Program-made: the position numbers and the translations under genes
Shown here: piece by piece, positions 50,757 to 59,895 of the stretch
Layout of the letters: each line of letters starts with the position of its first letter
Position numbering within the stretch: the stretch's first letter is position 1
Notes under the pieces: generated by a model
The model's input: the letters and a program-made list of their open reading frames with translations, nothing else
Databases searched by the model: none
What the model was told of the DNA's origin: nothing
Assembly (NCBI GenBank): GCA_947570265.1
Contig: CANOUR010000002.1
Location: 1 to 64,000, forward strand
Reading direction: 5' to 3'
Length of the DNA: 64,000 nt
Origin: an uncultured Bacteroidales bacterium
GTDB taxonomy: Bacteria; Bacteroidota; Bacteroidia; Bacteroidales; Muribaculaceae

Positions 50757-51602
50757 ATGCACATCATATTAATATCGATCATAGCGCTCGGCGCCCTCGG
50801 AATCATCGGCAGCATTATGCTGTGGGGCGTCTCACGGCGTTTCCATGTCGATGAAGACCCCAAGATCGGACTGATCGAGCAACTGCTCCCCGGCGCCAAC
50901 TGCGGCGGCTGCGGTCGCAGCGGCTGCCACGACTTTGCCCGCGCCTGCGCCGGAGCATCCTCGCTCGACAACCTTATTTGCCCCGCCTCCGAGCCCGGTA
51001 CAATGCAGAAAATAGCCGCAATCACAGGCCTCGAAGCAAAAAAATCCGACGAACCAAAAGTAGCTGTGATCCGTTGCGGAGGATCTTGCGACAAACGCAC
51101 CCGTTTTTCAGCCTACGACGGCCCGGCATCATGCGCCGTAGCCAACTCACTCGGAGCTGCCGACGGCAACTGCCCGTTCGGATGTCTCGGGTGCGGCGAC
51201 TGTGTGTCCGCTTGCAAATGGCATGCCATATCTATCGATCCCTCATCAGGACTGCCGGTGGTCGACGAGGACGCTTGCACCGCATGCGGCGCTTGCGTCA
51301 AGGCTTGTCCACGATCCATCATCGAACTGAGGCGCAAAGGGCCACGCGGCATGAGGATATGGGTCGCATGCAGCAACCGCGAGAAAGGGGCTGCAGCAAT
51401 CAAGGAATGCAAAGCCGCATGTATAGCATGCGGAAAATGTGCCCGCACTTGCAGCCACGACGCCATCACCGTCAGCGGCAACCTCGCCTACATCGACCCG
51501 CAGAAATGCCGGCTATGCAAAAAATGCATCGACATATGCCCCACCGGCGCCATCCTCTCAGCCAATTTCCCACCCAAGAAAAATATTTCCACCACCGAAT
51601 GA
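50757..51602 (+). CDS. rnfB: Rnf complex ferredoxin subunit RnfB
   Basis: Peripheral iron-sulfur subunit passing electrons from ferredoxin into the Rnf complex. A single N-terminal helix (about 3-24) anchors it. The [4Fe-4S] motif GANCGGCGRSGC (Cys49, 52, 57) with a later Cys is the RnfB/DUF4445-type cluster. Further ferredoxin clusters follow: CPFGCLGCGDCVSAC, CTACGACVKACP, CKAACIACGKCARTC and CRLCKKCIDICP. The frame opens with a TTG at 50751, but ATG 50757 directly after the rseC stop is preferred. Its stop overlaps the rnfC ATG (ATGA). Length 281 matches Bacteroidales RnfB. Confidence 0.96.
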   Translation: MHIILISIIALGALGIIGSIMLWGVSRRFHVDEDPKIGLIEQLLPGANCGGCGRSGCHDFARACAGASSLDNLICPASEPGTMQKIAAITGLEAKKSDEPKVAVIRCGGSCDKRTRFSAYDGPASCAVANSLGAADGNCPFGCLGCGDCVSACKWHAISIDPSSGLPVVDEDACTACGACVKACPRSIIELRRKGPRGMRIWVACSNREKGAAAIKECKAACIACGKCARTCSHDAITVSGNLAYIDPQKCRLCKKCIDICPTGAILSANFPPKKNISTTE

Positions 51603-52903
51603 AGACATTCAGCATCGGAGGGCTGCATCTTCCGGAAAACAAACTAACGGCCGGTCAGCCGGTCGAGCGGTTGCCTCTCCCGGCCGAGGTGACGCTGTTG
51701 CTGAGCCAGCATATCGGTGCGCCGGCTCGCCCCATAGTCAAAAAGGGCGACACCGTCATGCGTGGCCAGCTCGTGGCAGAGCCATCAGGAGCACTATCGT
51801 CCGCCATACACTCTCCGGTTTGCGGCACCGTCTCACGCATCGACACAGTCAAGACCCCCCAGGGTCTTTCTGCAGAAGCCATCATCATCAAGACCGACGA
51901 ATCGCGCCCCGATGCCTTATGCTCGCTCAGCCCTTGCAGCGACGTTGTTGAGGCAACACGTGCCGCCGGCATTGTAGGCATGGGCGGCGCGGCATTCCCT
52001 ACCCCTGTGAAATTGACCCCTCCGGCCGACACGCAGCCCGACACCCTGATCATCAACGCCGCCGAATGCGAGCCATTCCTCACATGCGACCACGCGCTCA
52101 TGCTGGCCGACCCCGACGGAGTGATCAGCGGCATACGCCTCATAATGCAGGCCACCGGAGTGAACCATTGCGTCATTGCCATCGAATCCAACAAGCCCGA
52201 CGCCATAAAGCTCCTCAGACGGCTCACAGCCTCCATCCCCGGCATCGAGGTGATGATCATGCAGCCACGCTACCCGCAAGGTGGCGAAAAACAACTGACC
52301 GAGGCGGTGACAGGACGCATGATCGCCTCTGGCAAGCTCCCCGCCGCTGCCGGTGTGATCGTCCACAACGTAGCAACAGCCCGGGCCATACACCGGGCTG
52401 TCACCCTCGGCGAGCCTCTGATCGAGCGCATTGTCACCGTCACAGGCCCTGCCCTCAGCCGACCGGGCAACTACCTTGCGGCCATCGGCACTCCGCTGCG
52501 CACCCTCATCGAAGCAGCAGGGGGTCTGCCCGAAAATACCGGCAAAGTGATCATAGGCGGCCCTATGATGGGGCGGGCGGCGGCAACCATCGACAGCTTC
52601 ACGGTCAAAGGTATGTCAGGCATCCTTGTGCTACCATCCGATCTCTCATCAAGACAGCCCGAAGAGCCGTGCATCAGATGCGGTCGCTGCGTCAGCGCAT
52701 GCCCAATGGGTCTCGAGCCATACCTGCTGTCCACATATTCACGCATGAACATGACCGATGAGGCTATCGACGCTCTCGTGGCCAACTGCATCGAATGCGG
52801 ATCGTGCAGCTACGTATGTCCGTCATGGCGTCCGCTGACCGACTTCATCCGCATCGGCAAACAACGCGCCATCTCTGTGCTGAAATCACGCAAACAATCT
52901 TGA
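51599..52903 (+). CDS. rnfC: Rnf complex NADH-binding subunit RnfC
   Basis: Catalyses NAD+/NADH exchange with the complex; binds FMN and two [4Fe-4S] clusters. The 434-residue protein has the RnfC barrel-sandwich N terminus (about 1-110), the NADH/FMN-binding SLBB/complex-I-51-kDa fold with GMGGAAFPTPVKL near 124 and INAAECEPFLTCD near 146, and two clusters CIRCGRCVSACP (about 357) and CIECGSCSYVCP (about 396). The frame extends upstream to 50978 only as a shadow of rnfB; the ATG at 51599 overlaps the rnfB stop. rnfD begins 20 bases after its stop. Confidence 0.96.
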   Translation: MKTFSIGGLHLPENKLTAGQPVERLPLPAEVTLLLSQHIGAPARPIVKKGDTVMRGQLVAEPSGALSSAIHSPVCGTVSRIDTVKTPQGLSAEAIIIKTDESRPDALCSLSPCSDVVEATRAAGIVGMGGAAFPTPVKLTPPADTQPDTLIINAAECEPFLTCDHALMLADPDGVISGIRLIMQATGVNHCVIAIESNKPDAIKLLRRLTASIPGIEVMIMQPRYPQGGEKQLTEAVTGRMIASGKLPAAAGVIVHNVATARAIHRAVTLGEPLIERIVTVTGPALSRPGNYLAAIGTPLRTLIEAAGGLPENTGKVIIGGPMMGRAAATIDSFTVKGMSGILVLPSDLSSRQPEEPCIRCGRCVSACPMGLEPYLLSTYSRMNMTDEAIDALVANCIECGSCSYVCPSWRPLTDFIRIGKQRAISVLKSRKQS

Positions 52904-52923
52904 ACAGCAACTCCACTGTCAAT

Positions 52924-53880
52924 ATGCTAACCGTATCAAGCTCACCTCACATCCATTCGCCACAAACCACCAGCAGGTGCATGTGGAACGTCGCTCTGGC
53001 GCTCCTTCCGGCCACAGCCGTAGCACTCTGGCAATTCGGCATTGGCGCCGCCATCGTGTTAACGGCGTCTATCGCCGGATGTATGGCCGTCGAATACATC
53101 ATAAACCGGTTCATGCTCCGGCGCCGGTTCACCCTGGCCAACGGATCGGCATTCCTCACCGGACTGCTGCTCGCGCTCAACCTTCCGTCGAATTTGCCCG
53201 TATGGACAGTGCTCATCGGCTGCATTGCCGCAATCGGCATAGGCAAGATGGCATTCGGAGGTCTCGGATGCAACATATTCAATCCGGCACTGGTCGGACG
53301 TGTATTTCTACTGCTGTCGTTCCCGATGCTGATGACCTCGTGGCCGCTTCCCGCCGAAAACATCTGGAACTATACCGATGCCACTACCGGCGCGACGATC
53401 CTGAGCATTCTGAAAAGCGACCCGGCAGCAGCTTCATCTGTCGGAATGACAGCCGAACTGACCGGCGCCACCGGCGGATCGATGGGCGAGACAGGTGCGG
53501 TGGCTATACTTCTCGGTTTCATCTGGCTGCTGTGGCGCCGGGTGATCTCATGGCACATACCAGTGTCGATCATCGCATCTGTGGCCATCCTGACGGCCAT
53601 CACCGGCGGCAACATCGCAGTCGAACTGACCGCCGGCGGACTCCTGCTCGGCGCCGTATTCATGGCCACCGACTATGTCACATCACCCATGACCCACAAG
53701 GGCATGATCATCTACGGATTGATCATCGGCATCATCACCGTCGTGATTCGCCGTTGGGGAGCATACCCCGAGGGCGTGTCGTTCGCCATTCTGCTGGGCA
53801 ACGGCGTGACTCCGCTCATCAACCTCTGGTGCAAACCACGCCGCTACGGTGAAACCGGCAAAAGGAGGGCTGTCGCATGA
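52924..53880 (+). CDS. rnfD: Rnf complex membrane subunit RnfD
   Basis: Integral membrane flavoprotein subunit of the ion-translocating Rnf complex, NqrB/RnfD family. The 318-residue protein has about nine to ten hydrophobic helices and the conserved FGGLGCNIFNPALVGRVFL segment. The covalent FMN threonine of the family is expected in DATTGATILS (SGAT-like). The reading frame opens upstream inside rnfC; the ATG at 52924 (MLTVSSSPHIH) is the first after the rnfC stop and gives the normal length. It overlaps rnfG by four bases. Confidence 0.95.
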   Translation: MLTVSSSPHIHSPQTTSRCMWNVALALLPATAVALWQFGIGAAIVLTASIAGCMAVEYIINRFMLRRRFTLANGSAFLTGLLLALNLPSNLPVWTVLIGCIAAIGIGKMAFGGLGCNIFNPALVGRVFLLLSFPMLMTSWPLPAENIWNYTDATTGATILSILKSDPAAASSVGMTAELTGATGGSMGETGAVAILLGFIWLLWRRVISWHIPVSIIASVAILTAITGGNIAVELTAGGLLLGAVFMATDYVTSPMTHKGMIIYGLIIGIITVVIRRWGAYPEGVSFAILLGNGVTPLINLWCKPRRYGETGKRRAVA

Positions 53881-54464
53881 GCAAGCAATCTACATCCCTG
53901 TGGCGCATGATGATGGCGCTTGGTGCGGTGACTGTCATTGCAGGCGCCATACTCGCATGGGTCTACTCCATGACATCCGAGCCAATACGCGACGCGCAGC
54001 TACGCGCCCGTCGCGACGCCATCGCTGCCGTATCACCTCAGTTCGACAACTCTCCGCAACCCGTCGCAATCACACCAGAGGGCGAAGAAGTGCCCGTGGA
54101 GCTGTTTCCTCTCACTCTCGGCGGCAAGCCGGTGGGAGCCGCCGTCGAGACATACTCCGATGCCGGATTCTCCGACCGCATACGCCTCATGGTTGGATTC
54201 GATTCCGATGGCAAGATCACCGGCTATCAGGTGCTGTCACACTCCGAGACACCAGGCCTCGGCGCCAAGATGGACACCTGGTTTCGCGACCCGAAAGGAA
54301 ATCGCAGCGTGATCGGTCGCTCTCCGGCATCCGACGACATGCGTGTAAGCAACGACGGTGGATCGGTCGATGCCATCACCGCCGCCACCATAACGTCCCG
54401 TGCATTTCTCGACGCCTTAAACCGGGCGCATTCATGTTACATCTCTTACACTAACAGTCGATGA
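53877..54464 (+). CDS. rnfG: Rnf complex FMN-carrying subunit RnfG
   Basis: Membrane-anchored periplasmic subunit carrying covalent FMN. One transmembrane helix lies near residues 12-31, and the FMN-binding domain occupies about 80-185. The attachment motif reads DAITAATITS with the FMN-accepting Thr near residue 171, in the position of the canonical S-G-A-T. The flanking VLSHSETPGLGAKMDTWF is also typical. At 195 residues it is within the family range. It overlaps rnfD and rnfE by four bases each, consistent with coordinated translation of the complex. Confidence 0.95.
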   Translation: MSKQSTSLWRMMMALGAVTVIAGAILAWVYSMTSEPIRDAQLRARRDAIAAVSPQFDNSPQPVAITPEGEEVPVELFPLTLGGKPVGAAVETYSDAGFSDRIRLMVGFDSDGKITGYQVLSHSETPGLGAKMDTWFRDPKGNRSVIGRSPASDDMRVSNDGGSVDAITAATITSRAFLDALNRAHSCYISYTNSR

Positions 54465-55048
54465 ACAAGCTGAAGATCATACTCAACGGCATCGTGCGCG
54501 ACAATCCCACCTTCGTGCTCATGCTCGGCATGTGCCCCACATTGGGCACAACCGGAAGCGCCCTCACCGGCATGTCAATGGGACTGGCCACAATGGGAGT
54601 GCTTATCTGCTCCAACTGCGCCATATCGATGCTCAAGCGCTTCGTCCCCGATCAAGTGAGAATCCCGTGCTACATAGTGGTAATAGCCACATTCGTCACC
54701 GTCCTACAGATGTGCATGCAGGCATGGCTTCCGGCGCTCGACAAATTGCTGGGCATATTCATTCCGCTTATTGTGGTAAACTGCATCTTGCTCGGACGAG
54801 CCGAAGCTTTCGCCGCACGCCACTCGGTGATTGAATCGGTGTGCGACGGCATCGGCATAGGGCTTGGATTCACTTTGGCTCTCACATTGCTCGGCGCCGT
54901 GCGCGAACTCCTCGGCACAGGAATGATATTCGGCTTCGGCATCTATCCCGAAACCTACGGATCTCTCGTGTTCGTTCTCGCCCCGGGGGCGTTCATCGCT
55001 CTGGGATTTATGGTGGCATTGTTCAACTCTGTCAAAAAACACCCATGA
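54461..55048 (+). CDS. rnfE: Rnf complex membrane subunit RnfE
   Basis: One of the two homologous six-helix subunits (RnfA/RnfE, like NqrD/NqrE) forming the membrane core, with Cys residues that coordinate a membrane [2Fe-2S] cluster together with RnfA. The 195-residue protein contains NPTFVLMLGMCPTLGTT (Cys about 25) and IVVNCILLGRAEAFA (Cys about 108), both diagnostic. It sits between rnfG and rnfA with ATGA-type overlaps on both sides. Confidence 0.96.
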   Translation: MNKLKIILNGIVRDNPTFVLMLGMCPTLGTTGSALTGMSMGLATMGVLICSNCAISMLKRFVPDQVRIPCYIVVIATFVTVLQMCMQAWLPALDKLLGIFIPLIVVNCILLGRAEAFAARHSVIESVCDGIGIGLGFTLALTLLGAVRELLGTGMIFGFGIYPETYGSLVFVLAPGAFIALGFMVALFNSVKKHP

Positions 55049-55626
55049 CAACATATCTCTCGATCATCATCACTGCGATCTTTGTCAACAACATCGTCCT
55101 GTCGCAGTTTTTAGGCATCTGCCCGTTCATCGGAGTGTCACGCCGCCTATCATCGGCCGTCGGCATGGGTGCGGCCGTTGCGTTCGTCATGACCCTCTCC
55201 ACTGCTGTCACATGGCTCTTGCAATACTATTTGCTCGATCCGCTCGAAATCGGCTTCATGCAGACCATCGTGTTCATCCTCGTCATCGCATCGCTCGTAC
55301 AGATGCTCGAAATGGTGATAAAAAAAATAGCACCGGTTCTCTATCAGGCGCTTGGCGTGTTCCTCCCCCTCATCACCACCAACTGTGCTGTGCTCGGAGT
55401 GGCCATTCTCGTGATCCGCGGTGACATGGATCTCGGACAGAGCATCGTATACGCACTGTCCACCGCCGTTGGATTCACACTGGCATTGGCGCTATTCGCC
55501 GGCATCCGGCAGCAACTCGAGCTCACCGAAGGCGTGCCCCGGGCCATGCGTGGCGTCCCGGTAGCTCTCGTCTGCGCCGGACTTCTCGCTTTGGCATTCA
55601 TGGGCTTCTCCGGCATATCCATCTGA
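55045..55626 (+). CDS. rnfA: Rnf complex membrane subunit RnfA
   Basis: Partner of RnfE in the membrane core of the Rnf complex. The 193-residue protein has six hydrophobic helices, FVNNIVLSQFLGICPFIGVS (cluster Cys about 25) and LPLITTNCAVLGVAIL (Cys about 112). The frame opens at 54841 inside rnfE, but the ATG at 55045 overlaps the rnfE stop by four bases and gives the normal MTTYLSIIITAIF start. It is the last gene of the operon in the order B-C-D-G-E-A. No strong hairpin terminator is visible after it. Confidence 0.96.
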   Translation: MTTYLSIIITAIFVNNIVLSQFLGICPFIGVSRRLSSAVGMGAAVAFVMTLSTAVTWLLQYYLLDPLEIGFMQTIVFILVIASLVQMLEMVIKKIAPVLYQALGVFLPLITTNCAVLGVAILVIRGDMDLGQSIVYALSTAVGFTLALALFAGIRQQLELTEGVPRAMRGVPVALVCAGLLALAFMGFSGISI

Positions 55627-55686
55627 CAAGGGTGTAATTTTTTCAGGTCTTGGTTAAACAATTTTGCGTCCGAGGCGTCTACATTA

Positions 55687-55723
55687 TAATGTCTCAATAA
55701 TGTCTCACTAATATAATGTCTCA
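55687..55723 (+). repeat. triple TAATGTCTCA repeat upstream of the PepSY-like gene
   Basis: Copies at 55687-55696, 55698-55707 and 55714-55723, offsets 11 and 16 bp, ending 17 bases before the ATG. They could bind a regulator or be a small slipped duplication; no clear -7 box is visible between them and the gene. Confidence 0.65.
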
Positions 55724-55740
55724 CTAACGCAAACACTCCA

Positions 55741-56178
55741 ATGAAAAAACTCATCCTTTCTTTCGTCGCCATATTGGTTATGACCATCAGTGCGCAAGCC
55801 CGCGATGTCTACTCTCGCGACGCATCCGTGCTACCGAAAGCCGCACAGACAACCGTCAAGAAATCATTCAAAGCAGGCATCAGCCTCATCAAGATCGATA
55901 AAGATCTGTTCGACACTGACTATGAGGTAGTGCTCACCGATGGCACCGAAGTGAAATTCGACGACAAGGGCAACTGGACAGACGTTGAATGCCCCGCCGG
56001 CAAAAGCGTTCCCGATGCATTTGTCCCCGCCTCTATACGCCAATGGGTTAAAGCCAACCACAAAGGCACACGTATCGTCGGCATCGAAAAAGACCGTAAA
56101 GGATACGAAGTTCAGCTTGAAAACGGCATCGAAGCCAAATTCAACACCCAAGGCGCATTCAAGCGCTACGACGACTGA
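55741..56178 (+). CDS. PepSY-like (DUF2874) exported protein
   Basis: A 145-residue periplasmic protein with a signal peptide (about 1-20, ending SAQA). Two copies of the PepSY-like beta-sheet repeat follow: LIKIDKDLFDTDYEVVLTDGTEVKFDDKGNWTDVEC (about 50-85) and RIVGIEKDRKGYEVQLENGIEAKFNTQGAFKRYD (about 110-145). It includes the conserved FVPASIRQWV. This family is very common in Bacteroidales and often upregulated under envelope or metabolic stress; no activity is proven. Three copies of TAATGTCTCA stand directly upstream. A bidirectional terminator follows. Confidence 0.9.
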   Translation: MKKLILSFVAILVMTISAQARDVYSRDASVLPKAAQTTVKKSFKAGISLIKIDKDLFDTDYEVVLTDGTEVKFDDKGNWTDVECPAGKSVPDAFVPASIRQWVKANHKGTRIVGIEKDRKGYEVQLENGIEAKFNTQGAFKRYDD

Positions 56179-56193
56179 CCTTCACTCCCCCAC

Positions 56194-56251
56194 CATAAGC
56201 TACGCCCCTGTTCCACACACGTTCCGATGTGTCACAGGGGCGTAACTTATG
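56194..56251. terminator. bidirectional terminator between the PepSY-like gene and hom
   Basis: CATAAG-C-TACGCCCCTGT pairs with ACAGGGGCGTA-A-CTTATG, with an inner ACACA/TGTGT stem. It lies between the convergent stops, 15 bases from each. Confidence 0.85.
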
Positions 56252-56265
56252 ATCACGCAGACGGA

Positions 56266-57492
56266 TCAATCGTCGAGATCAATAAACGACAACGGTATGT
56301 TGGCAACAAACACATCATTGGCTGACAATAAATCGCGTGACTCCATCAATACGCTCAATCTAATATCGCCAATTATATATTTACTCTCTTTTGATATGAA
56401 TTGCTCATGAACACATTCGAATGGCAATAATTCCGGTATATCCGTAGTGTCATAGTGTACATAAACCCTCAAAAGTACGTCATTGCAATAACGAGGCAGA
56501 TCGATATAAGACATCTTTTTATACTCATATCTGTAGCCGTAGCTTCTCGCCATCACATCACTAAGAATCGACGATGCGGTCGGAAGACCTCCTGCCCCCT
56601 TGCCAAACATAAACTGACGATCGTAGCACTCTCCCCGGATTACCACACCATTGTATTCATTATCGACACTGTAGATGTATTTCGACGGTGATACAAACTC
56701 AGGCATAACGAACATAGTAAAACGTTCTTCATCAATCTTCGCCACCTGTGCCACAAGTTTGATCTTCACCCCTTTTTCCCTTGCGTAACGTATATCCGCA
56801 TCGTGTATTGTCGATATTCCATATGTAAACACCTGATCGGGATCGACATACACTCCAACGGCGTGCACGGTAATTATCACCAATTTAAACAACGAATCCA
56901 TACCGCTAAGGTCAAATGATGGATCACTTTCGGCAAATCCGAGTTTCTGCGCTTTATCCAGCGCCACATCATAGCCCTCATTATGGTCAAATACTCTTGA
57001 AAGAATATAGTTGGACGATCCATTAAGTATACCTTTGACCTCCAGCAACAGGTCGTTGTCGTAATACTCCTCTAAATTACGTATCACAGGAATCGATCCA
57101 CATGACGACGCATCATAGAGCAATGCGGCACCATGCTCCCGCTGCAAAGCTATAAGCTCAGGCAGATGCCTTGCAATCATAGCCTTAGAGCCAGACACCA
57201 CAGGAACACCACGACGCAGAGCCATTGTAACAATCCGGTAGGATGCGGCGGCATCGTCAACCACCTCGACAATAAGATTTATCTCCGGATCAGCAAATAT
57301 ATCATCGGGATTATCGGTGATGATCGCCGGGTCAACTGCAACCGCCCGAGACTTGGTGAGATCGCGCACACAAATACGGCTTATACGCGCATTTGCATTC
57401 TTTACCCCAGAAAGCACTTTGTAAACACTTTGTCCCACTGTGCCAAAGCCAAAAAGGCCTATAGATATTTTCTGTTTCATTGCCTCTGTCAT
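56266..57492 (-). CDS. hom: homoserine dehydrogenase
   Basis: Reduces aspartate semialdehyde to homoserine with NAD(P)H, feeding methionine and threonine synthesis. The 408-residue monofunctional enzyme starts with the nucleotide-binding GLFGFGTVGQSVYKVL. It has the KGILNGSSNYILS substrate motif (about 160), the FAESDPSFDLSGMDS catalytic segment with the essential Asp/Glu, and GAGGLPTASSILSDV. The last about 65 residues do not look like a regular ACT domain. It is the third gene of metY-metX-hom, 12 bases after metX, so under the control of the Met-rich leader. Base composition is somewhat more A+T-rich than the surrounding core genes. Confidence 0.95.
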   Translation of the reverse strand: MTEAMKQKISIGLFGFGTVGQSVYKVLSGVKNANARISRICVRDLTKSRAVAVDPAIITDNPDDIFADPEINLIVEVVDDAAASYRIVTMALRRGVPVVSGSKAMIARHLPELIALQREHGAALLYDASSCGSIPVIRNLEEYYDNDLLLEVKGILNGSSNYILSRVFDHNEGYDVALDKAQKLGFAESDPSFDLSGMDSLFKLVIITVHAVGVYVDPDQVFTYGISTIHDADIRYAREKGVKIKLVAQVAKIDEERFTMFVMPEFVSPSKYIYSVDNEYNGVVIRGECYDRQFMFGKGAGGLPTASSILSDVMARSYGYRYEYKKMSYIDLPRYCNDVLLRVYVHYDTTDIPELLPFECVHEQFISKESKYIIGDIRLSVLMESRDLLSANDVFVANIPLSFIDLDD

Positions 57493-57504
57493 TTTTTATA
57501 TGAA

Positions 57505-58518
57505 TTATATGAATGGCCTGAGTATCGCATTAAGATCTGCATGCTCAACAAGAAAACCATCATGGCCAAAATCGGATGATATCTCTGCATAAACAGCATC
57601 AGGAATGCGCTCGGCAAGCAATCTCATCTCCCGTGGAGTGAATATGATATCAGACGATATGCCAACCACAATCGTATCAGCTTTTATCTTAGCGAGTACA
57701 GCCGACACACCACCTCGTCCACGACCGATATCATGAGTATCGAAAGAATTGAGTATTGACATATATGAATATGCATTGAACCGCTTGCACAACTTTTCGC
57801 CCTGATAGCGCTGATATGTACATGCGCGATATGACCCGGGCTGCTGCAGAGCATCTGTGACATCATATTGCGAACGGTTGTAGCCATTAGAACCGCGGTA
57901 TGTAAGTAAACTGACAGCCCTTGCTACCGCCATACCCTCACGACCTGCATCGGGATGATTTTGTCCCCATGTCGGATCGGCTCTGATGGCCATCCGCTGA
58001 GTCTCATCGATAGCGATCGTCCATGGAGAAGCCTTTGCATCAGTGGCTATGAGCACCAATTTTTCAAAGCGCTCAGGTTCTGCCACTATCCATTCCAAAG
58101 CCTGAAACCCACCGACCGAGCCACCTACAAGTGCATGAATGCGCCTTATTCCCAATGAGTTTGCCAGTAGAAGATGTGCACGTGCCATATCACGGATGCT
58201 CACAAGCGGGAAATCGGCATAATATGGCTTCCCTGTCGCGGGATTATCCGACAGTGGGCCTGTGGTGCCATAATTCGACCCTATTATATTGGCACACACT
58301 ACAAACCATCTGTCCGGATCGAGAAAACAATCTTTTTCAACCGTATGCGGCCACCAGTCTGCCACATCGCTATTGGCAGTGAGAGCATGGCACACCCAAA
58401 CCACATTGGAAGCATCAGCATTGAGGCGGCCAAACGTGTGATATGCGATTGTCAGGTGAGATATCACGCCTCCGTTCTCTAAAAGAAACGGTTCATTATG
58501 GCTGTATGTATGCATCAT
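57505..58518 (-). CDS. metX: homoserine O-acetyltransferase
   Basis: Acetylates homoserine with acetyl-CoA for direct sulfhydrylation. The alpha/beta-hydrolase fold of 337 residues has the nucleophile elbow LVGGSVGGFQALEW (Ser about 126), the family block CHALTANSDVADWWPHTV and ANIIGSNYGTTGP near the oxyanion hole, and the C-terminal SSDFGHDGFLVEH with the catalytic His. O-succinylation cannot be excluded by eye, but the coupled MetY partner favours O-acetyl. Its start overlaps the metY stop by four bases. Confidence 0.93.
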   Translation of the reverse strand: MMHTYSHNEPFLLENGGVISHLTIAYHTFGRLNADASNVVWVCHALTANSDVADWWPHTVEKDCFLDPDRWFVVCANIIGSNYGTTGPLSDNPATGKPYYADFPLVSIRDMARAHLLLANSLGIRRIHALVGGSVGGFQALEWIVAEPERFEKLVLIATDAKASPWTIAIDETQRMAIRADPTWGQNHPDAGREGMAVARAVSLLTYRGSNGYNRSQYDVTDALQQPGSYRACTYQRYQGEKLCKRFNAYSYMSILNSFDTHDIGRGRGGVSAVLAKIKADTIVVGISSDIIFTPREMRLLAERIPDAVYAEISSDFGHDGFLVEHADLNAILRPFI

Positions 58519-59804
58519 ATTCCAGCTTTGACAAACGCATGTTCGAAATCGGCAATTATATCCTCAACCGCCTCAAGACCTAACGATATTCGCAGAAGCG
58601 TCGGCGTGACACCTGCCGCAGCAAGATCGGTTTCACTGAGCTGTTTATGAGTGGTTGACGCCGGATGTGTGACCACCGTGATGGAATCACCAATCATAGT
58701 CATATTTGCGACAAGCCGCAATGCCTCGACAAATTTTACAGTACTTGAAACATCTCCGGCAAGTTCAGCATTCAGCACCCCCGATGCTCCAAAACGAAAA
58801 TATTTCTTGGCATTCTCATGTGAAGGGTGCGTATCAAACCCAACATAGCTCACACGCTTCACCTTGGGATGATCCTGCAAATATATTGCAAGCGAACGAG
58901 TTGCCTCAACCTGATGACGCACACGCAGCGACAATGTCTCCAACCCAAGCAACATCAAATAGCTGTCGAATGGAGATGGACATGTACCCAAATCCCGCTG
59001 CCCATCAACACGGCACTTCATGATAAACGCAGCCTCACCAAATGTATCGTATAGATTCAAGCCATGGTACCCATCCGAGGGGCCTGCTATCTGCGGAAAC
59101 AGTCCGTTATCCCATGGAAAAGACCCTGAATCCACTATCACCCCTCCCATGGCATTGCCATGTCCGTTGATCCACTTCGTAGCTGAATCAACCACTATGT
59201 CAGCGCCCCACTCAAATGGATTGCACAAGTATCCTCCTGCGCCGAAAGTGTTGTCGGCCACAAACGGGATACCATTGCTATGAGCAACTGCGGCAAGCCC
59301 TTCAAGATCAGGCACAGCACACGTCGGATTCCCCATCGTCTCCGCAAAAATAAACCGGGTGTTTTCATCAACCAGCGCCTTGAAATCCTCAGGTTTTTCC
59401 GATGGCGCAATCCTCACCTCAATGCCCAGCCGACGCAGTGTATGACGAAACTGATTGTATGTGCCTCCATAGAGATAGGGTGATACCACTATATTTTCTC
59501 CTGCCGAAGCAAGCGACACAGTCACAACAAGTATACCTGCCATGCCTGATGAAACAGCCATCGCGCCAACCCCTCCGTACAAAGCTGCTATACGTTCTTC
59601 ATAGGCCGATGTAGTGGGATTTTGCAAACGGGTGTATATGTTGCCGGGCGCTGAAAGCTCAAACAATTTTGCAGCATAATCGCACGATTTAAAACGATAA
59701 GCAGCCGTTGGATGTATTGCAACACCTCGCGATCCTGTGATATCGTTCTTGTCCAGACCGGCATGAATCTGCCGTGTCTCAAATCTAAGATTCCTGTAAT
59801 CCAT
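58515..59804 (-). CDS. metY: O-acetylhomoserine sulfhydrylase
   Basis: PLP enzyme converting O-acetylhomoserine and sulfide to homocysteine (also annotated as O-acetylhomoserine aminocarboxypropyltransferase). At 429 residues it has MetY length, longer than MetB/MetC. Motifs: SSGMAGILVVTVSLASAGENIV (PLP phosphate loop), VADNTFGAGGYLCNPFEWGADIVVDSATKWINGHGNAMGG with the PLP lysine near residue 210, and SDGYHGLNLYDTFGEAAF typical of the family. It is the first structural gene after an apparent Met-rich leader peptide and intrinsic terminator, 27 bases downstream of the T-tract. Confidence 0.95.
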   Translation of the reverse strand: MDYRNLRFETRQIHAGLDKNDITGSRGVAIHPTAAYRFKSCDYAAKLFELSAPGNIYTRLQNPTTSAYEERIAALYGGVGAMAVSSGMAGILVVTVSLASAGENIVVSPYLYGGTYNQFRHTLRRLGIEVRIAPSEKPEDFKALVDENTRFIFAETMGNPTCAVPDLEGLAAVAHSNGIPFVADNTFGAGGYLCNPFEWGADIVVDSATKWINGHGNAMGGVIVDSGSFPWDNGLFPQIAGPSDGYHGLNLYDTFGEAAFIMKCRVDGQRDLGTCPSPFDSYLMLLGLETLSLRVRHQVEATRSLAIYLQDHPKVKRVSYVGFDTHPSHENAKKYFRFGASGVLNAELAGDVSSTVKFVEALRLVANMTMIGDSITVVTHPASTTHKQLSETDLAAAGVTPTLLRISLGLEAVEDIIADFEHAFVKAGI

Positions 59805-59831
59805 TAGCTTATTTTTTTAATTGATTTATAC

Positions 59832-59862
59832 AAAAAAACCGGCCTCCTTTATGGAAACCGGC
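59832..59862 (-). terminator. attenuator terminator in the metY leader
   Basis: On the minus strand an 11-pair stem (AGCCGGTTTCC with GGAGGCCGGTT, three G-T pairs) closes an ATAAA loop and is followed by seven consecutive T. It lies between the Met-rich leader frame and the metY start, so it would stop transcription before the structural genes unless an alternative structure forms with the leader's AACCGGCCAAACCGG segment. Confidence 0.85.
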
Positions 59863-59895
59863 TGCATGCTCTGATAATCGTAATACGCGAAGAAC

